From Saccoglossus kowalevskii (Eukaryota > Hemichordata > Enteropneusta > Harrimaniidae): a stretch of DNA of 64,000 nt. Shown one piece after another: positions 37,651 through 53,100 of the stretch. The stretch covers positions 55,006 to 119,005 of the forward strand of contig NW_003116181.1 of the NCBI RefSeq assembly GCF_000003605.2, written 5' to 3'. The notes beneath the pieces were generated by a model. That model searched no databases. It was not told where the DNA came from and saw only the letters and a program-made list of their open reading frames with translations. Each line of letters opens with the position of its first letter. Position 1 is the stretch's first letter. Both the position numbers and the translations under genes were made by a program.

Positions 37651-40600
37651 ATCTTTTAATGCGACACTAGTACAGTGGAATGATGCTCTAATGTAACACT
37701 AGATTAGTATAATGCTAGTCTTCTAATGCGACACTAGTAAAGTGGAATGATGCTCTTCTAATGTAACACTAGATTAGTAGAATGCTAATCGTCTAATGCG
37801 ACACTAGTTCAGTGGAATCATAGTCTTCTAATGTAACACTAGATTAGTAGAATGCTAGTCTTCTAAAGCGACACTAGTACAGTGGAATGATGCTCTTCTA
37901 AAGTAACACTAGATTAGTATAATTCTAGTCTTCTAATGCGACACTAGTAAAGTGGAATGATGCTCTTCTAATGTAACACTAGATTAGTAGAATGCTAATC
38001 GTCTAATGCGACACTAGTTCAGTGGAATCATAGTCTTCTAATGTAACACTAGATTAGTAGAATGCTAGTCTTCTAATGCGACACTAGTACAGTGGAATGA
38101 TGCTCTTCTAATGTAACACTAGATTAGTAGAATGCTAATCGTCTAATGCGACACTAGTTCAGTGGAATCATAGTCTTCTAATGTAACACTAGATTAGTAG
38201 AATGCTAGTCTTCTAATGCGACACTAGTACAGTGGAATGATGCTCTTCTAATGTAACACTGGATTAGTATAATGCTAATTTCCTAATGCGACAATAGTAC
38301 AGTGGTATGATGCTTTTCTAATGTAACACTAGATCAGTAGAATGCTAGTCTCCTAATGCAACACTAGTACAGTGGAATGAGGCTCTTCTAATGTAACACT
38401 AGATTAGTAGAATGCTAGTCTTCTAATACGACACTGGTACAGTGGAATGATGCTCTTCTAATGTAACACTAGATTAGTAGAATGTTAGTATTCTAATGCG
38501 ACACTAGTACAGTGGAATGATGCTCTTCTAATGTAACACTAGATTAGTAGAATGCTAGTCTTCTAATGCGACACTAGTGCAGTGGAATGATGCTCTTCTA
38601 ATGTAACACTAGTTTAGTAGAATGCTAGTCTTCTAATGCGACACTAGTACAGTGGAACGATGCTCTTCTAATGTAACACTGGATTAGTAAAAAGCTAGTC
38701 TTCTAATGCGACAATAGTACAGTGGTATGATGCTTTTCTAATGTAACACTAGTTTAGTAGAATGCTAGTCCTCTAATGCGACACTAGTACAGTGGAATGA
38801 TGCTCGTCTAATGTAACACTAGATTAGTAGAATGCTAGTCTTCTAATGCCCCACTAGTGCAGTGGAATGACGCTCTTCTAATGCAACACTACATTAGTAT
38901 AATGCTAGTCTTCTAATGCGCCACTAGTACAGTGGAACGATGCTCTTCTAATGTAACACTAGATTAGTAGAAGGCTAGTATTCAAATGCGACACTAGTAC
39001 AGTGGAACGATGCTCTTCTAATGTAACACTAGATTAGTAGAATACCAGTCTTCTAATGCGACACTAGTACAGTGGAATGATGCTCTTCTAATGTACCACT
39101 AGATTAATAGAATGCTAGTCGTCTAATGCGCCACTAGTTCAGTGAAATCATAGTCTTCTAATGTAACACTAGATTAGTAGAATGCTAGTATTCGAATGCG
39201 ACACTAGTACAGTGGAATGATGCTCTTCTAATGTAACATTAGATTAGTAGAATGCTAGTATTCGAATGCGACACTAGTACAGCGGAATGATGCTCTTATA
39301 ATGTAACAATAGATCGGTAGAATGCTAGTCTTCTAATGCGACACTAGTACAGTGGAATCTTAGTCTTCTAATGCAACACTAGATTAGTATAATGCTAGTC
39401 TTCTAATGCGACACTAGTACAGTGGAATGATGCTCTTCTAATGTAACACTGGATTAGTATAATGCTAGTTTCCTAATGCGACAATAGTACAGTGGTATGA
39501 TGCTTTTCAAATGTAACACTAGATCAGTAGAATGCTAGTCTCCTAATGCAACACTAGTACAGTGGAATGATGCTCTTCTAATGTAACACTAGATTAGTAG
39601 AATGTTAGTATTCTAATGCGACACTAATACAGTGGAATTATGCTCTTCTAATGTAACACTAGATTAGTAGAATGCTAGTCTTCTAATGCGACACTAGTAC
39701 AGTGGAATGATGCTCTTTTAATGTAACACTAGATTAGTAGAAGGCTAGTCTTCTAATGCGACACTAGTGCAGTGGAATGATGCTCTTCTAATGTAACACT
39801 AGTTTAGTAGAATGCTAGTCTTCTAATGCGACACTAGTACAGTGGAATGATGCTCTTCTAATGTAACACTAGATTAGTAGAAGGCTAGTATTCAAATGCG
39901 ACACTAGTACAGTGGAATGATGCTCTTCTAATGTAACAATAGATCGGTAGAATGCTAGTCTTCTAATGGGACACTAGTGCAGTGGAATGATGCTCTTCTA
40001 ATGTAACACTGGATTAGTATAATGCTAGTCTTCTAATGCGACACTAGTACAGTGGAACGATGCTCTTCTAATGTAACACTAGATTAGTAGAAGGCTAGTA
40101 TTCAAATGCGACACTAGTACAGTGGAATGATGCTCTTCTAATGTAACACTAGATTAGTAGAAGGCTAGTATTCAAATGCGACACTAGTACAGTGGAATGA
40201 TGCTCTTCTAATGTAACACTAGATTAGTAGAAGGCTAGTATTCAAATGCGACACTAGTACAGTGGAACGATGCTCTTCTAATGTAACACTAGATTAGTAG
40301 AAGGCTAGTATTCAAATGCGACACTAGTACACTGGAATGATGCTCTTCTAATGTAACAATAGATTAGTAGAATGCTAGTCTTCTAATGCGACACTAGTAC
40401 AGTGGAATGATGCTCTTCTAATGTAACACTAGATTAGTAGAATGCTAGTCTTCTAATACGACACTAGTGCAGTGGAATGATGCTCTTCTAATGTAACACT
40501 AGTTTATTAGAATGCTAGTCTTCTAATGCGACACTAGTACAGTGGAATGATGCTCTTCTAATGTAACACTAGATTAGTAGAAGGCTAGTCTTCTAATGTA

Positions 40601-43600
40601 ACACTAGTTTAGTAGAATGCTAGTCTTCTAATGCGACACTAGTACAGTGGAATGATGCTCTTCTAATGTAACACTAGATTAGTAGAAGGCTAGTATTCAA
40701 ATGCGACACTAGTACAGTGTAATGATGCTCTTCTAATGTAACAATAGATTGGTAGAATGCTAGTCTTCTAATGGGACACTAGTGCAGTGGAATGATGCTC
40801 TTCTAATGTAACACTAGATTAGTATAATGCTAGTCTTCTAATGCGACACTAGTACAGTGGAACGATGCTCTTCTAATGTAACACTAGATTAGTAGAATGC
40901 TAGTATTCGAATGCGACACTAGTACAGTGGAATGATGCTCTTCTAATGTAACAATAGATTGGTAGAATGCTAGTCTTCTAATGCGACACTAGTAAAGTGG
41001 AATAATGCTCTTCTAATGTAACACTAGATTAGTAGAATGCTAGTCTTCTAATGCGACACTAGTACAGTGGAATGATGCTCTTCTAATGTAACACTAGATT
41101 AGTAGAATGCTAGTCTTCTAATGCGACACTAGTGCAGTGGAATGATGCTCTTCTAATGTAACACTAGATTATTAGAATGCTAGTCTTCTAATGCGACACT
41201 AGTACAGTGGAATGATGCTCTTCTAATGTAACACTAGATTAGTAGAAGGCTAGTCTTCTAATGTAACACTAGTTTAGTAGAATGCTAGTCTTCTAATGCG
41301 ACACTAGTACAGTGGAATGATGCTCTTCTAATGTAACACTAGATTAGTAGAAGGCTAGTATTCAAATGCGACACTAGTACAGTGGAATGATGCTCTTCTA
41401 ATGTAACAATAGATTGGTAGAATGCTAGTCTTCTAATGGGACACTAGTGCAGTGGAATGATGCTCTTCTAATGTAACACTAGATTAGTATAATGCTAGTC
41501 TTCTAATGCGACACTAGTACAGTGGAACGATGCTCTTCTAATGTAACACTAGATTAGTAGAAGGCTAGTATTCAAATGCGACACTAGTACAGTGGAATGA
41601 TGCTCTTCTAATGTAACACTAGATTAGTAGAAGGCTAGTATTCAAATGCGACACTAGTACAGTGGAACGATGCTCTTCAAATGTAACACTAGATTAGTAG
41701 AAGGCTAGTATTCAAATGCGACACTAGTGCAGTGGAATGATGCTCTTCCAATGTAACACTAGTTTATTAGAATGCTAGTCTTCTAATGCGACACTAGTGC
41801 AGTGGAATGATGCTCTTCTAATGTAACACTAGATTAGTAGAAGGCTAGTCTTCTAATGTAACACTAGTTTAGTAGAATGCTAGGCTTCTAGTGCGACACT
41901 AGTACAGTGGAATGATGCTCTTCTAATGTAACACTAGATTAGTAGAAGGCTAGTATTCAAATGCGACACTAGTACAGTGTAATGATGCTCTTCTAGTGTA
42001 ACAATAGATTGGTAGAATGCTAGTCTTCTAATGGGACACTAGTGCAGTGGAATGATGCTCTTCTAACGTAACACTAGACTAGTATAATGCTAGTCTTCTA
42101 ATGCGACACTAGTACAGTGGAACGATGCTCTTCTAATGTAACACTAGATCAGTAGAAGGCTAGTATTCAAATGCGACACTAGTACAGTGGAATGATGCTC
42201 TTCTAATGTAACAATAGATTAGTAGAATGCTAGTCTTCTAATGCGACACTAGTGCAGTGGAATGATGCTCTTCTAATGTAACACTAGTTCATTAGAATGC
42301 TAGTCTTCTAATGCGACACTAGTACAGTGGAATGATGCTCTTCTAATGTAACACTAGATTAGTAAAAGGCTAGTCTTCTAATGTAACACTAGTTTAGTAG
42401 AATGCTAGTCTTCTAATGCGACACTAGTACAGTGGAATGATGCTCTTCTAATGTAACACTAGATTAGTAGAAGGCTAGTATTCAAATGCGACACTAGTAC
42501 AGTGTAATGATGCTCTTCTAACGTAACAATAGATTGGTAGAATGCTAGTCTTCTAATGGGACACTAGTGCAGTGGAATGATGCTCTTCTAATGTAACACT
42601 AGATTAGTATAATGCTAGTCTTCTAATGCGACACTAGTACAGTGGAACGATGCTCTTCTAATGTAACACTAGATTAGTAGAAGGCTAGTATTCAAATGCG
42701 ACACTAGTACAGTGGAATGATGCTCTTCTAATGTAACAATAGATTAGTAGAATGCTAGTCTTCTAATGCGACACTAGTACAGTGGAATGATGCTCTTCTA
42801 ATGTAACACTAGATTAGTAGAATGCTAGTATTCGAATGCGACACTAGTACAGTGGAATGATGCTCTTCTAATGTAACAATAGATTGGTAGAATGCTAGTC
42901 TTCTAATGCGACACTAGTAAAGTGGAATAATGCTCTTCTAATGTAACACTAGATTAGTAGAATGCTAGTCGTCTAATGCGACACTAGTACAGTGGAATCT
43001 TAGTCTTCTAATGCGACACTAGAATAGTAGAATGCTAGTCTTCTAATGCGACACTAGTACAGTGTAATGAGGCTCTTCTAATATAACACTAGATTAGTAT
43101 AATGCTAGTCGTCTAATACGACACTAGTTCAGTGGAATCATAGTTTTCTAATGTAATACTAGATTAGTAGAATGCCAGTCTTCTAATGCGACACTAGTAC
43201 AGTGAAATGATGCTCTTCTAATGTAACACTAGATTAGTAGAATGCTAGTCTTCTAATGCGACACTAGTACAATGGAATGAGGCTCTTCTAATGTAACACT
43301 AGATTAGAAGAATGCCAGTCTTCTAATGCGACACTAGTACAGTGGAATGATGCTCTAATGTAACACTAGATTAGTATAATGCTAGTCTTCTAATGCGACA
43401 CAAGTACAGTGGAATGACGCTCTTCTAATGTAACACTAGATTAGTATAATGCTAGTCTTCTAATGCGACACTAGTACAGTGGAATCTTAGTCTTCTAATG
43501 CGACACTAGAATAGTAGAATTCTAGTCTTTTAATGCGACACTAGTACAGTGGAACGATGCTCTTCTAATGTAACACTAGATAAGTAGAATGCTAGTCTTC

Positions 43601-45320
43601 TAATGCGACACTAGTACAGTGGAATGATGCTCTTCTAATGTAACACTAGATTAATATAATGCTAGTCTTTTAATGCGACACTAGTACAGTGGAATGATGC
43701 TCTTCTAATGTAACACTAGATTAATATAATGCTAGTCGTCTAATGCGACACTAGTTCAGTGGAATCATAGTCTTCTAATGTAATACTAGAATAGTAGAAT
43801 GCTAGTCTTTTAATGCGACACTAGTACAGTGGAACGATGCTCTTCTAATGTAACACTAGATTAGTAGAATGCCAGTCTTCTAATGCGACACTAGTACAGT
43901 GGAATGATGCTCTTCTAATGTAACACTAGATTAATAGAATGCTAGTATTCGAATGCGACACTAGTACAGTGGAATGATGCTCTTATAATGTAACAATAGA
44001 TTGGTAGAATGCTAGTCTTCTAATGCGACACTAGTACAGTGGAATCTTAGTCTTCTAATGCGACACTAGAATAGTAGAATGCTAGTCTTCTAATGCGACA
44101 CTAGTACAGTGGAATGATGCTCTAATGTAACACTAGATTAGTATAATGCTAGTCTTCTAATGCGACACTAGTAAAGTGGAATGATGCTCTTCTAATGTAA
44201 CACTAGATTAGTAGAATGCTAATCGTCTAATGCGACACTAGTTCAGTGGAATCATAGTCTTCTAATGTAACACTAGATTAGTAGAATGCTAGTCTTCTAA
44301 TGCGACACTAGTACAGTGGAATGATGCTCTTCTAAAGTAACACTAGATTAGTATAATGCTAGTCTTCTAATGCGACACTAGTAAAGTGGAATGATGCTCT
44401 TCTAATGTAACACTAGATTAGTAGAATGCTAATCGTCTAATGCGACACTAGTTCAGTGGAATCATAGTCTTCTAATGTAACACTAGATTAGTAGAATGCT
44501 AGTCTTCTAATGCGACACTAGTACAGTGGAATGATGCTCTTCTAATGTAACACTGGATTAGTATAATGCTAGTTTCCTAATGCGACAATAGTACAGTGGT
44601 ATGATGCTTTTCTAATGTAACACTAGATCAGTAGAATGCTAGTCTCCTAATGCCACACTAGTACAGTGGAATGAGGCTCTTCTAATGTAACACTAGATTA
44701 GTAGAATGCTAGTCTTCTAATGCGACACTAGTACAGTGGAATGATGCTCTTCTAATGTAACACTAGATTAGTAGAATGTTAGTATTCTAATGCGACACTA
44801 GTACAGTGGTATGATGCTCTTCTAATGTAACACTAGATTAGTAGAATGCTAGTATTCGAATGCGACACTAGTACAGTGGAATGATGCTCTTATAATGTAA
44901 CAATAGATTGGTAGAATGCTAGTCTTCTAATGCGACACTAGTACAGTGGAATCTTAGTCTTCTAATGCGACACTAGAATAGTAGAATGCTAGTCTTCTAA
45001 TGCGACACTAGTACAGTGGAATGATGCTCTAATGTAACACTAGATTAGTATAATGCTAGTCTTCTAATGCGACACTAGTAAAGTGGAATGATGCTCTTCT
45101 AATGTAACACTAGATTAGTAGAATGCTAATCGTCTAATGCGACACTAGTTCAGTGGAATCATAGTCTTCTAATGTAACACTAGATTAGTAGAATGCTAGT
45201 CTTCTAATGCGACACTAGTACAGTGGAATGATGCTCTTCTAAAGTAACACTAGATTAGTATAATGCTAGTCTTCTAATGCGACACTAGTAAAGTGGAATG
45301 ATGCTCTTCTAATGTAACAC

Positions 45321-46680
45321 TAGATTAATATAATGCTAGTCGTCTAATGCGACACTAGTTCAGTGGAATCATAGTCTTCTAATGTAATACTAGAATAGTA
45401 GAATGCTAGTCTTTTAATGCGACACTAGTACAGTGGAACGATGCTCTTCTAATGTAACACTAGATTAGTAGAATGCCAGTCTTCTAATGCGACACTAGTA
45501 CAGTGGAATGATGCTCTTCTAATGTAACACTAGATTAATAGAATGCTAGTCGTCTAATGCGACACTAGTTCAGTGGAATCATAGTCTTCTAATGTAACAC
45601 TAGATTAGTAGAATGCTAGTATTCGAGTGCGACACTAGTACAGTGGAATGATGCTCTTCTAATGTAACACTAGATTAGTAGAATGCTAGTCTTCTAATGG
45701 GACACTAGTGCAGTGGAATGATGCTCTTCTAATGTAACACTAGATAAGTATAATGCTAGTCTTCTAATGCGACACTAGTACAGTGGAATGATGCTCTTCT
45801 AATGTAACACTAGATTAATATAATGCTAGTCGTCTAATGCGACACTAGTTAAGTGGAATCATAGTCTTCTAATGTAATACTAGAATAGTAGAATGCTAGT
45901 CTTTTAATGCGACACTAGTACAGTGGAACGATGCTCTTCTAATGTAACACTAGATTAGTAGAATGCCAGTCTTCTAATGCGACACTAGTACAGTGGAATG
46001 ATGCTCTTCTAATGTAACACTAGATTAATAGAATGCTAGTCGTCTAATGCGACACTAGTTCAGTGGAATCATAGTCTTCTAATGTAACACTAGATTAGTA
46101 GAATGCTAGTATTCGAGTGCGACACTAGTACAGTGGAATGATGCTCTTCTAATGTAACACTAGATTAGTAGAATGCTAGTCTTCTAATGGGACACTAGTG
46201 CAGTGGAATGATGCTCTTCTAATGTAACACTAGATAAGTATAATGCTAGTCTTCTAATGCGACACTAGTACAGTGGAATGATGCTCTTCTAATGTAACAC
46301 TAGATTAATATAATGCTAGTCGTCTAATGCGACACTAGTTCAGTGGAATCATAGTCTTCTAATGTAATACTAGAATAGTAGAATGCTAGTCTTTTAATGC
46401 GACACTAGTACAGTGGAACGATGCTCTTCTAATGTAACACTAGATTAGTAGAATGCCAGTCTTCTAATGCGACACTAGTACAGTGGAATGATGCTCTTCT
46501 AATGTAACACTAGATGAATAGAATGCTTGTCGTCTAATGCGACACTAGTTCAGTGGAATCATAGTCTTCTAATGTAACACTAGATTAGTAGAATGCTAGT
46601 ATTCGAATGCGACACTAGTACAGTGGAATGATGCTCTTCTAATGTAACACTAGATTAGTAGAATGCTAGTATTCGAATGC
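45321..46680. repeat. 490-bp higher-order repeat, about 2.8 copies (longest run)
   Basis: Three successive copies start at 45321, 45811 and 46301. This is the longest run of the seven-dimer unit in the window. Copies 1 and 2 differ at the TTCAG/TTAAG position. Copy 3 has ATGAATAGAATGCTTG where the others read ATTAATAGAATGCTAG, and it loses the pattern after the ATTCGAATG dimer. Together with the blocks at 2.9, 15.1, 22.2, 37.1 and 60.1 kb this shows a defined higher-order unit dispersed through the array. Confidence 0.88.
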
Positions 46681-48807
46681 GACACTAGTACAGTGGAATG
46701 ATGCTCTTCTAATGTAACAATAGATTGGTAGAATGCTAGTCTTCTAATGCGACACTAGTAAAGTGGAATAATGCTCTTCTAATGTAACACTAGATTAGTA
46801 GAATGCTAGTCGTCTAATGCGACACTAGTACAGTGGAATCATAGTCTTCTAATGTAACACTAGATTAGTAGAATGCTAGTCTTCTAATGCGACACTAGTA
46901 CAGTGGAATGATGCTCTTCTAATGTAACACTAGATTAGTAGAAGGCTAGTATTCAAATGCGACACTAGTACAGTGGAATGATGCTCTTCTAATGTAACAA
47001 TAGATTGGTAGAATGCTAGTCTTCTAATGGGACACTAGTGCAGTGGAATGATGCTCTTCTAATGTAACACTAGATAAGTATAATGCTAGTCTTCTAATGC
47101 GACACTAGTACAGTGGAATGATGCTCTTCTAATGTAACACTAGATTAATATAATGCTAGTCGTCTAATGCGACACTAGTTCAGTGGAATCATAGTCTTCT
47201 AATGTAATACTAGAATAGTAGAATGCTAGTCTTCTAATGCGACACTAGTACAGTGGAATGATGCTCTTCTAATGTAACACTAGATTAGTAGAATGCTAGT
47301 CTTCTAATGCGACACTAGTGCAGTGGAATGATGCTCTTCTAATGTAACACTAGTTTATTAGAATGCTAGTCTTCTAATGCGACACTAGTACAGTGGAATG
47401 ATGCTCTTCTAATGTAACACTAGATTAGTAAAAGGCTAGTCTTCTAATGTAACACTAGTTTAGTAGAATGCTAGTCTTCTAATGCGACACTAGTACAGTG
47501 GAATGATGCTCTTCTAATGTAACACTAGATTAGTAGAAGGCTAGTATTCAAATGCGACACTAGTACAGTGTAATGATGCTCTTCTAATGTAACAATAGAT
47601 TGGTAGAATGCTAGTCTTCTAATGGGACACTAGTGCAGTGGAATGATGCTCTTCTAATGTAACACTAGATTAGTATAATGCTAGTCTTCTAATGCGACAC
47701 TAGTACAGTGGAACGATGCTCTTCTAATGTAACACTAGATTAGTAGAAGGCTAGTATTCAAATGCGACACTAGTACATTGGAATGATGCTTTTCTAATGT
47801 AACACTAGATTAGTATAAGGCTAGTATTCAAATGCGACACTAGTAGAGTGGAATGATGCTCTTCTAATGTAACACTAGATTAGTAGAAGGCTAGTATTCA
47901 AATGCGACACTAGTACAGTGGAACGATGCTCTTCTAATGTAACACTAGATTAGTAGAAGGCTAGTATTCAAATGCGACACTAGTACAGTGGAATGATGCT
48001 CTTCTAATGTAACAATAGATTAGTAGAATGCTAGTCTTCTAATGCGACACTAGTACAGTGGAATGATGTTCTTCTAATGTAACACTAGATTAGTAGAATG
48101 TTAGTATTCTAATGCGACACTAGTACAGTGGAATGATGCTCTTCTAATGTAACACTAGATTAGTAGAATGCTAGTCTTCTAATGCGACACTAGTGCAGTG
48201 GAATGATGCTCTTCTAATGTAACACTAGTTTAGTAGAATGCTAGTCTTCTAATGCGACACTAGTACAGTGGAATGATGCTCTTCTAATGTAACACTAGAT
48301 TAGTAGAAGGCTAGTATTCAAATGCGACACTAGTACAGTGGAATGATGCTCTTCTAATGTAACACTAGATTGGTAGAATGCTAGTCTTCTAATGGGACAC
48401 TAGTGCAGTGGAATGATGCTCTTCTAATGTAACACTAGATTAGTAGAAGGCTAGTATTCAAATGCGACACTGGTACAGTGGAATGATGCTCTTCTAATGT
48501 AACAATAGATTGGTAGAATGCTAGTCTTCTAATGCGACACTAGTACAGTGGAATGATGCTCTTCTAATGTAACACTAGATTAGTAGAAGGCTAGTATTCA
48601 AATGCGACACTAGTACAGTGGAATGATGCTCTTCTAATGTAACAATAGATTGGTAGAATGCTAGTCTTCTAATGGGACACTAGTGCAGTGGAATGATGCT
48701 CTTCTAATGTAACACTAGATAAGTATAATGCTAGTCTTCTAATGCGACACTAGTACAGTGGAATGATGCTCTTCTAATGTAACACTAGATTAATATAATG
48801 CTAGTCG

Positions 48808-50188
48808 TCTAATGCGACACTAGTACAGTGGAATGATGCTCTTCTAATGTAACACTAGATTAGTAGAATGCTAATCGTCTAATGCGACACTAGTTCAGTG
48901 GAATCATAGTCTTCTAATGTAACACTAGATTAGTAGAATGCTAGTCTTCTAATGCGACACTAGTACAGTGGAATGATGCTCTTCTAATGTAACACTGGAT
49001 TAGTATAATGCTAATTTCCTAATGCGACAATAGTACAGTGGTATGATGCTTTTCTAATGTAACACTAGATCAGTAGAATGCTAGTCTCCTAATGCAACAC
49101 TAGTACAGTGGAATGAGGCTCTTCTAATGTAACACTAGATTAGTAGAATGCTAGTCTTCTAATACGACACTGGTACAGTGGAATGATGCTCTTCTAATGT
49201 AACACTAGATTAGTAGAATGTTAGTATTCTAATGCGACACTAGTACAGTGGAATGATGCTCTTCTAATGTAACACTAGATTAGTAGAATGCTAGTCTTCT
49301 AATGCGACACTAGTGCAGTGGAATGATGCTCTTCTAATGTAACACTAGTTTAGTAGAATGCTAGTCTTCTAATGCGACACTAGTACAGTGGAATGATGCT
49401 CTTCTAATGTAACACTAGATTAGTAGAAGGCTAGTCTTCTAATGCGACACTAGTGCAGTGGAATGATGCTCTTCTAATGTAACACTAGATTAGTAGAATG
49501 CTAGTCTTCTAATGCGACACTAGTACAGTGGAATGATGCTCTTCTAATGTAACACTAGATTAGTAGAATGCTAATCGTCTAATGCGACACTAGTTCAGTG
49601 GAATCATAGTCTTCTAATGTAACACTAGATTAGTAGAATGCTAGTCTTCTAATGCGACACTAGTACAGTGGAATGATGCTCTTCTAATGTAACACTGGAT
49701 TAGTATAATGCTAATTTCCTAATGCGACAATAGTACAGTGGTATGATGCTTTTCTAATGTAACACTAGATCAGTAGAATGCTAGTCTCCTAATGCAACAC
49801 TAGTACAGTGGAATGAGGCTCTTCTAATGTAACACTAGATTAGTAGAATGCTAGTCTTCTAATGCGACACTGGTACAGTGGAATGATGCTCTTCTAATGT
49901 AACACTAGATTAGTAGAATGTTAGTATTCTAATGCGACACTAGTACAGTGGAATGATGCTCTTCTAATGTAACACTAGATTAGTAGAATGCTAGTCTTCT
50001 AATGCGACACTAGTGCAGTGGAATGATGCTCTTCTAATGTAACACTAGTTTAGTAGAATGCTAGTCTTCTAATGCGACACTAGTACAGTGGAATGATGCT
50101 CTTCTAATGTAACACTAGATTAGTAGAAGGCTAGTCTTCTAATGCGACACTAGTGCAGTGGAATGATGCTCTTCTAATGTAACACTAG
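48808..50188. repeat. 700-bp higher-order repeat, two copies
   Basis: Bases 48808-49488 match 49508-50188 (681 bp) with one difference seen, TAATACGAC at 49161 against TAATGCGAC at 49861. The ACACTGGATTAG cassette lies at 48993 and 49693. This is the same ten-dimer unit as at 21.0-22.2 kb, and here it is nearly complete in both copies. Confidence 0.88.
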
Positions 50189-53100
50189 TTTAGTAGAATG
50201 CTAGTCTTCTAATGCGACACTAGTACAGTGGAATGATGCTCTTCTAATGTAACACTAGATTAGTAGAAGGCTAGTATTCAAATGCGACACTAGTACAGTG
50301 GAATGATGCTCTTCTAATGTAACAATAGATCGGTAGAATGCTAGTCTTCTAATGGGACACTAGTGCAGTGGAATGATGCTCTTCTAATGTAACACTAGAT
50401 TAGTATAATGCTAGTCTTCTAATGCGACACTAGTACAGTGGAACGATGCTCTTCTAATGTAACACTAGATTAGTAGAATGCTAGTATTCGAATGCGACAC
50501 TAGTACAGTGGAATGATGCTCTTCTAATGTAACAATAGATTGGTAGAATGCTAGTCTTCTAATGCGACACTAGTAAAGTGGAATAATGCTCTTCTAATGT
50601 AACACTAGATTAGTAGAATGCTAGTCGTCTAATGCGACACTAGTACAGTGGTATGATGCTCTTCTAATGTAACACTAGATTAGTAGAATGCTAGTCTTCT
50701 AATGCGACGCTAGTGCAGTGGAATGATGCTCTTCTAATGTAACACTAGTTTAGTAGAATGCTAGTCTTCTAATGCGACACTAGTACAGTGGAATGATGCT
50801 CTTCTAATGTAACACTAGATTAGTAGAAGGCTAGTCTTCTAATGCGATACTAGTGCAGTGGAATGATGCTCTTCTAATGTAACACTAGTTTAGTAGAATG
50901 CTAGTCTTCTAATGCGACACTAGTACAGTGGAATGATGCTCTTCTAATGTAACACTAGATTAGTAGAAGGCTAGTATTCAAATGCGACACTAGTACAGTG
51001 GAATGATGCTCTTCTAATGTAACAATAGATTGGTAGAATGCTAGTCTTCTAATGGGACACTAGTGCAGTGGAATGATGCTCTTCTAATGTAACACTAGAT
51101 TAGTAGAATGCTAGTCTTCTAATGCGACACTAGTGCAGTGGAATGATGCTCTTCTAATGTAACACTAGTTTAGTAGAATGCTAGTCTTCTAATGCGACAC
51201 TAGTACAGTGGAATGATGCTCTTCTAATGTAACACTAGATTAGTAGAAGGCTAGTCTTCTAATGCGACACTAGTGCAGTGGAATGATGCTCTTCTAATGT
51301 AACACTAGTTTAGTAGAATGCTAGTCTTCTAATGCGACACTAGTACAGTGGAAAGATGCTCTTCTAATGTAACACTAGATTAGTAGAAGGCTAGTATTCA
51401 AATGCGACACTAGTACAGTGGAATGATGCTCTTCTAATGTAACAATAGATTGGTAGAATGCTAGTCTTCTAATGGGACACTAGTGCAGTGGAATGATGCT
51501 CTTCTAATGTAACACTAGATAAGTATAATGCTAGTCTTCTAATGCGACACTAGTACAGTGGAATGATGCTCTTCTAATGTAACACTAGATTAATAGAATG
51601 CTAGTCGTCTAATGCGACACTAGTTCAGTGGAATCATAGTCTTCTAATGTAACACTAGATTAGTGGAATGCTAGTATTCGAATGCGACACTAGTACAGTG
51701 GAATGATGCTCTTCTAATGTAACACTAGATTAGTAGAATGCTAGTATTCGAATGCGACACTAGTACAGTGGAATGATGCTCTTCTAATGTAACAATAGAT
51801 TGGTAGAATGCTAGTCTTCTAATGCGACACTAGTAAAGTGGAATAATGCTCTTCTAATGTAACACTAGATTAGTAGAATGCTAGTCGTCTAATGCGACAC
51901 TAGTACAGTGGAATCTTAGTCTTCTAATGCGACACTAGAATAGTAGAATGCTAGTCTTCTAATGCGACACTAGTACAGTGTAATGAGGCTCTTCTAATAT
52001 AACACTAGATTAGTATAATGCTAGTCGTCTAATACGACACTAGTTCAGTGGAATCATAGTCTTCTAATGTAATACTAGATTAGTAGAATGCCAGTCTTCT
52101 AATGCGACACTAGTACAGTGAAATGATGCTCTTCTAATGTAACACTAGATTAGTAGAATGCTAGTCTTCTAATGCGACACTAGTACAATGGAATGAGGCT
52201 CTTCTAATGTAACACTAGATTAGAAGAATGCTAGTCTTCTAATGCGACACTAGTACAGTGGAATGATGCTCTAATGTAACACTAGATTAGTATAATGCTA
52301 GTCTTCTAATGCGACACAAGTACAGTGGAATGACGCTCTTCTAATGTAACACTAGATTAGTATAATGCTAGTCTTCTAATGCGACACTAGTACAGTGGAA
52401 TCTTAGTCTTCTAATGCGACACTAGAATAGTAGAATTCTAGTCTTTTAATGCGACACTAGTACAGTGGAACGATGCTCTTCTAATGTAACACTATATTAG
52501 TAGAATGCTAGTCTTCTAATGCGACACTAGTACAGTGGAATGATGCTCTTCTAATGTAACACTAGATTAATATAATGCTAGTCTTTTAATGCGACACTAG
52601 TACAGTGGAATGATGCTCTTCTAATGTAACACTAGATTAATATAATGCTAGTCGTCTAATGCGACACTAGTTCAGTGGAATCATAGTCTTCTAATGTAAT
52701 ACTAGAATAGTAGAATGCTAGTCTTTTAATGCGACACTAGTACAGTGGAACGATGCTCTTCTAATGTAACACTAGATTAGTAGAATGCCAGTCTTCTAAT
52801 GCGACACTAGTGCAGTGGAATGATGCTCTTCTAATGTAACACTAGATTATTAGAATGCTAGTCTTCTAATGCAACACTAGTACAGTGGAATGATGCTCTT
52901 CTAATGTAACACTAGATTAGTAGAAGGCTAGTCTTCTAATGTAACACTAGTTTAGTAGAATGCTAGTCTTCTAATGCGACACTAGTACAGTGGAATGATG
53001 CTCTTCTAATGTAACACTAGATTAGTAGAAGGCTAGTATTCAAATGCGACACTAGTACAGTGGAATGATGCTCTTCTAATGTAACAATAGATTGGTAGAA

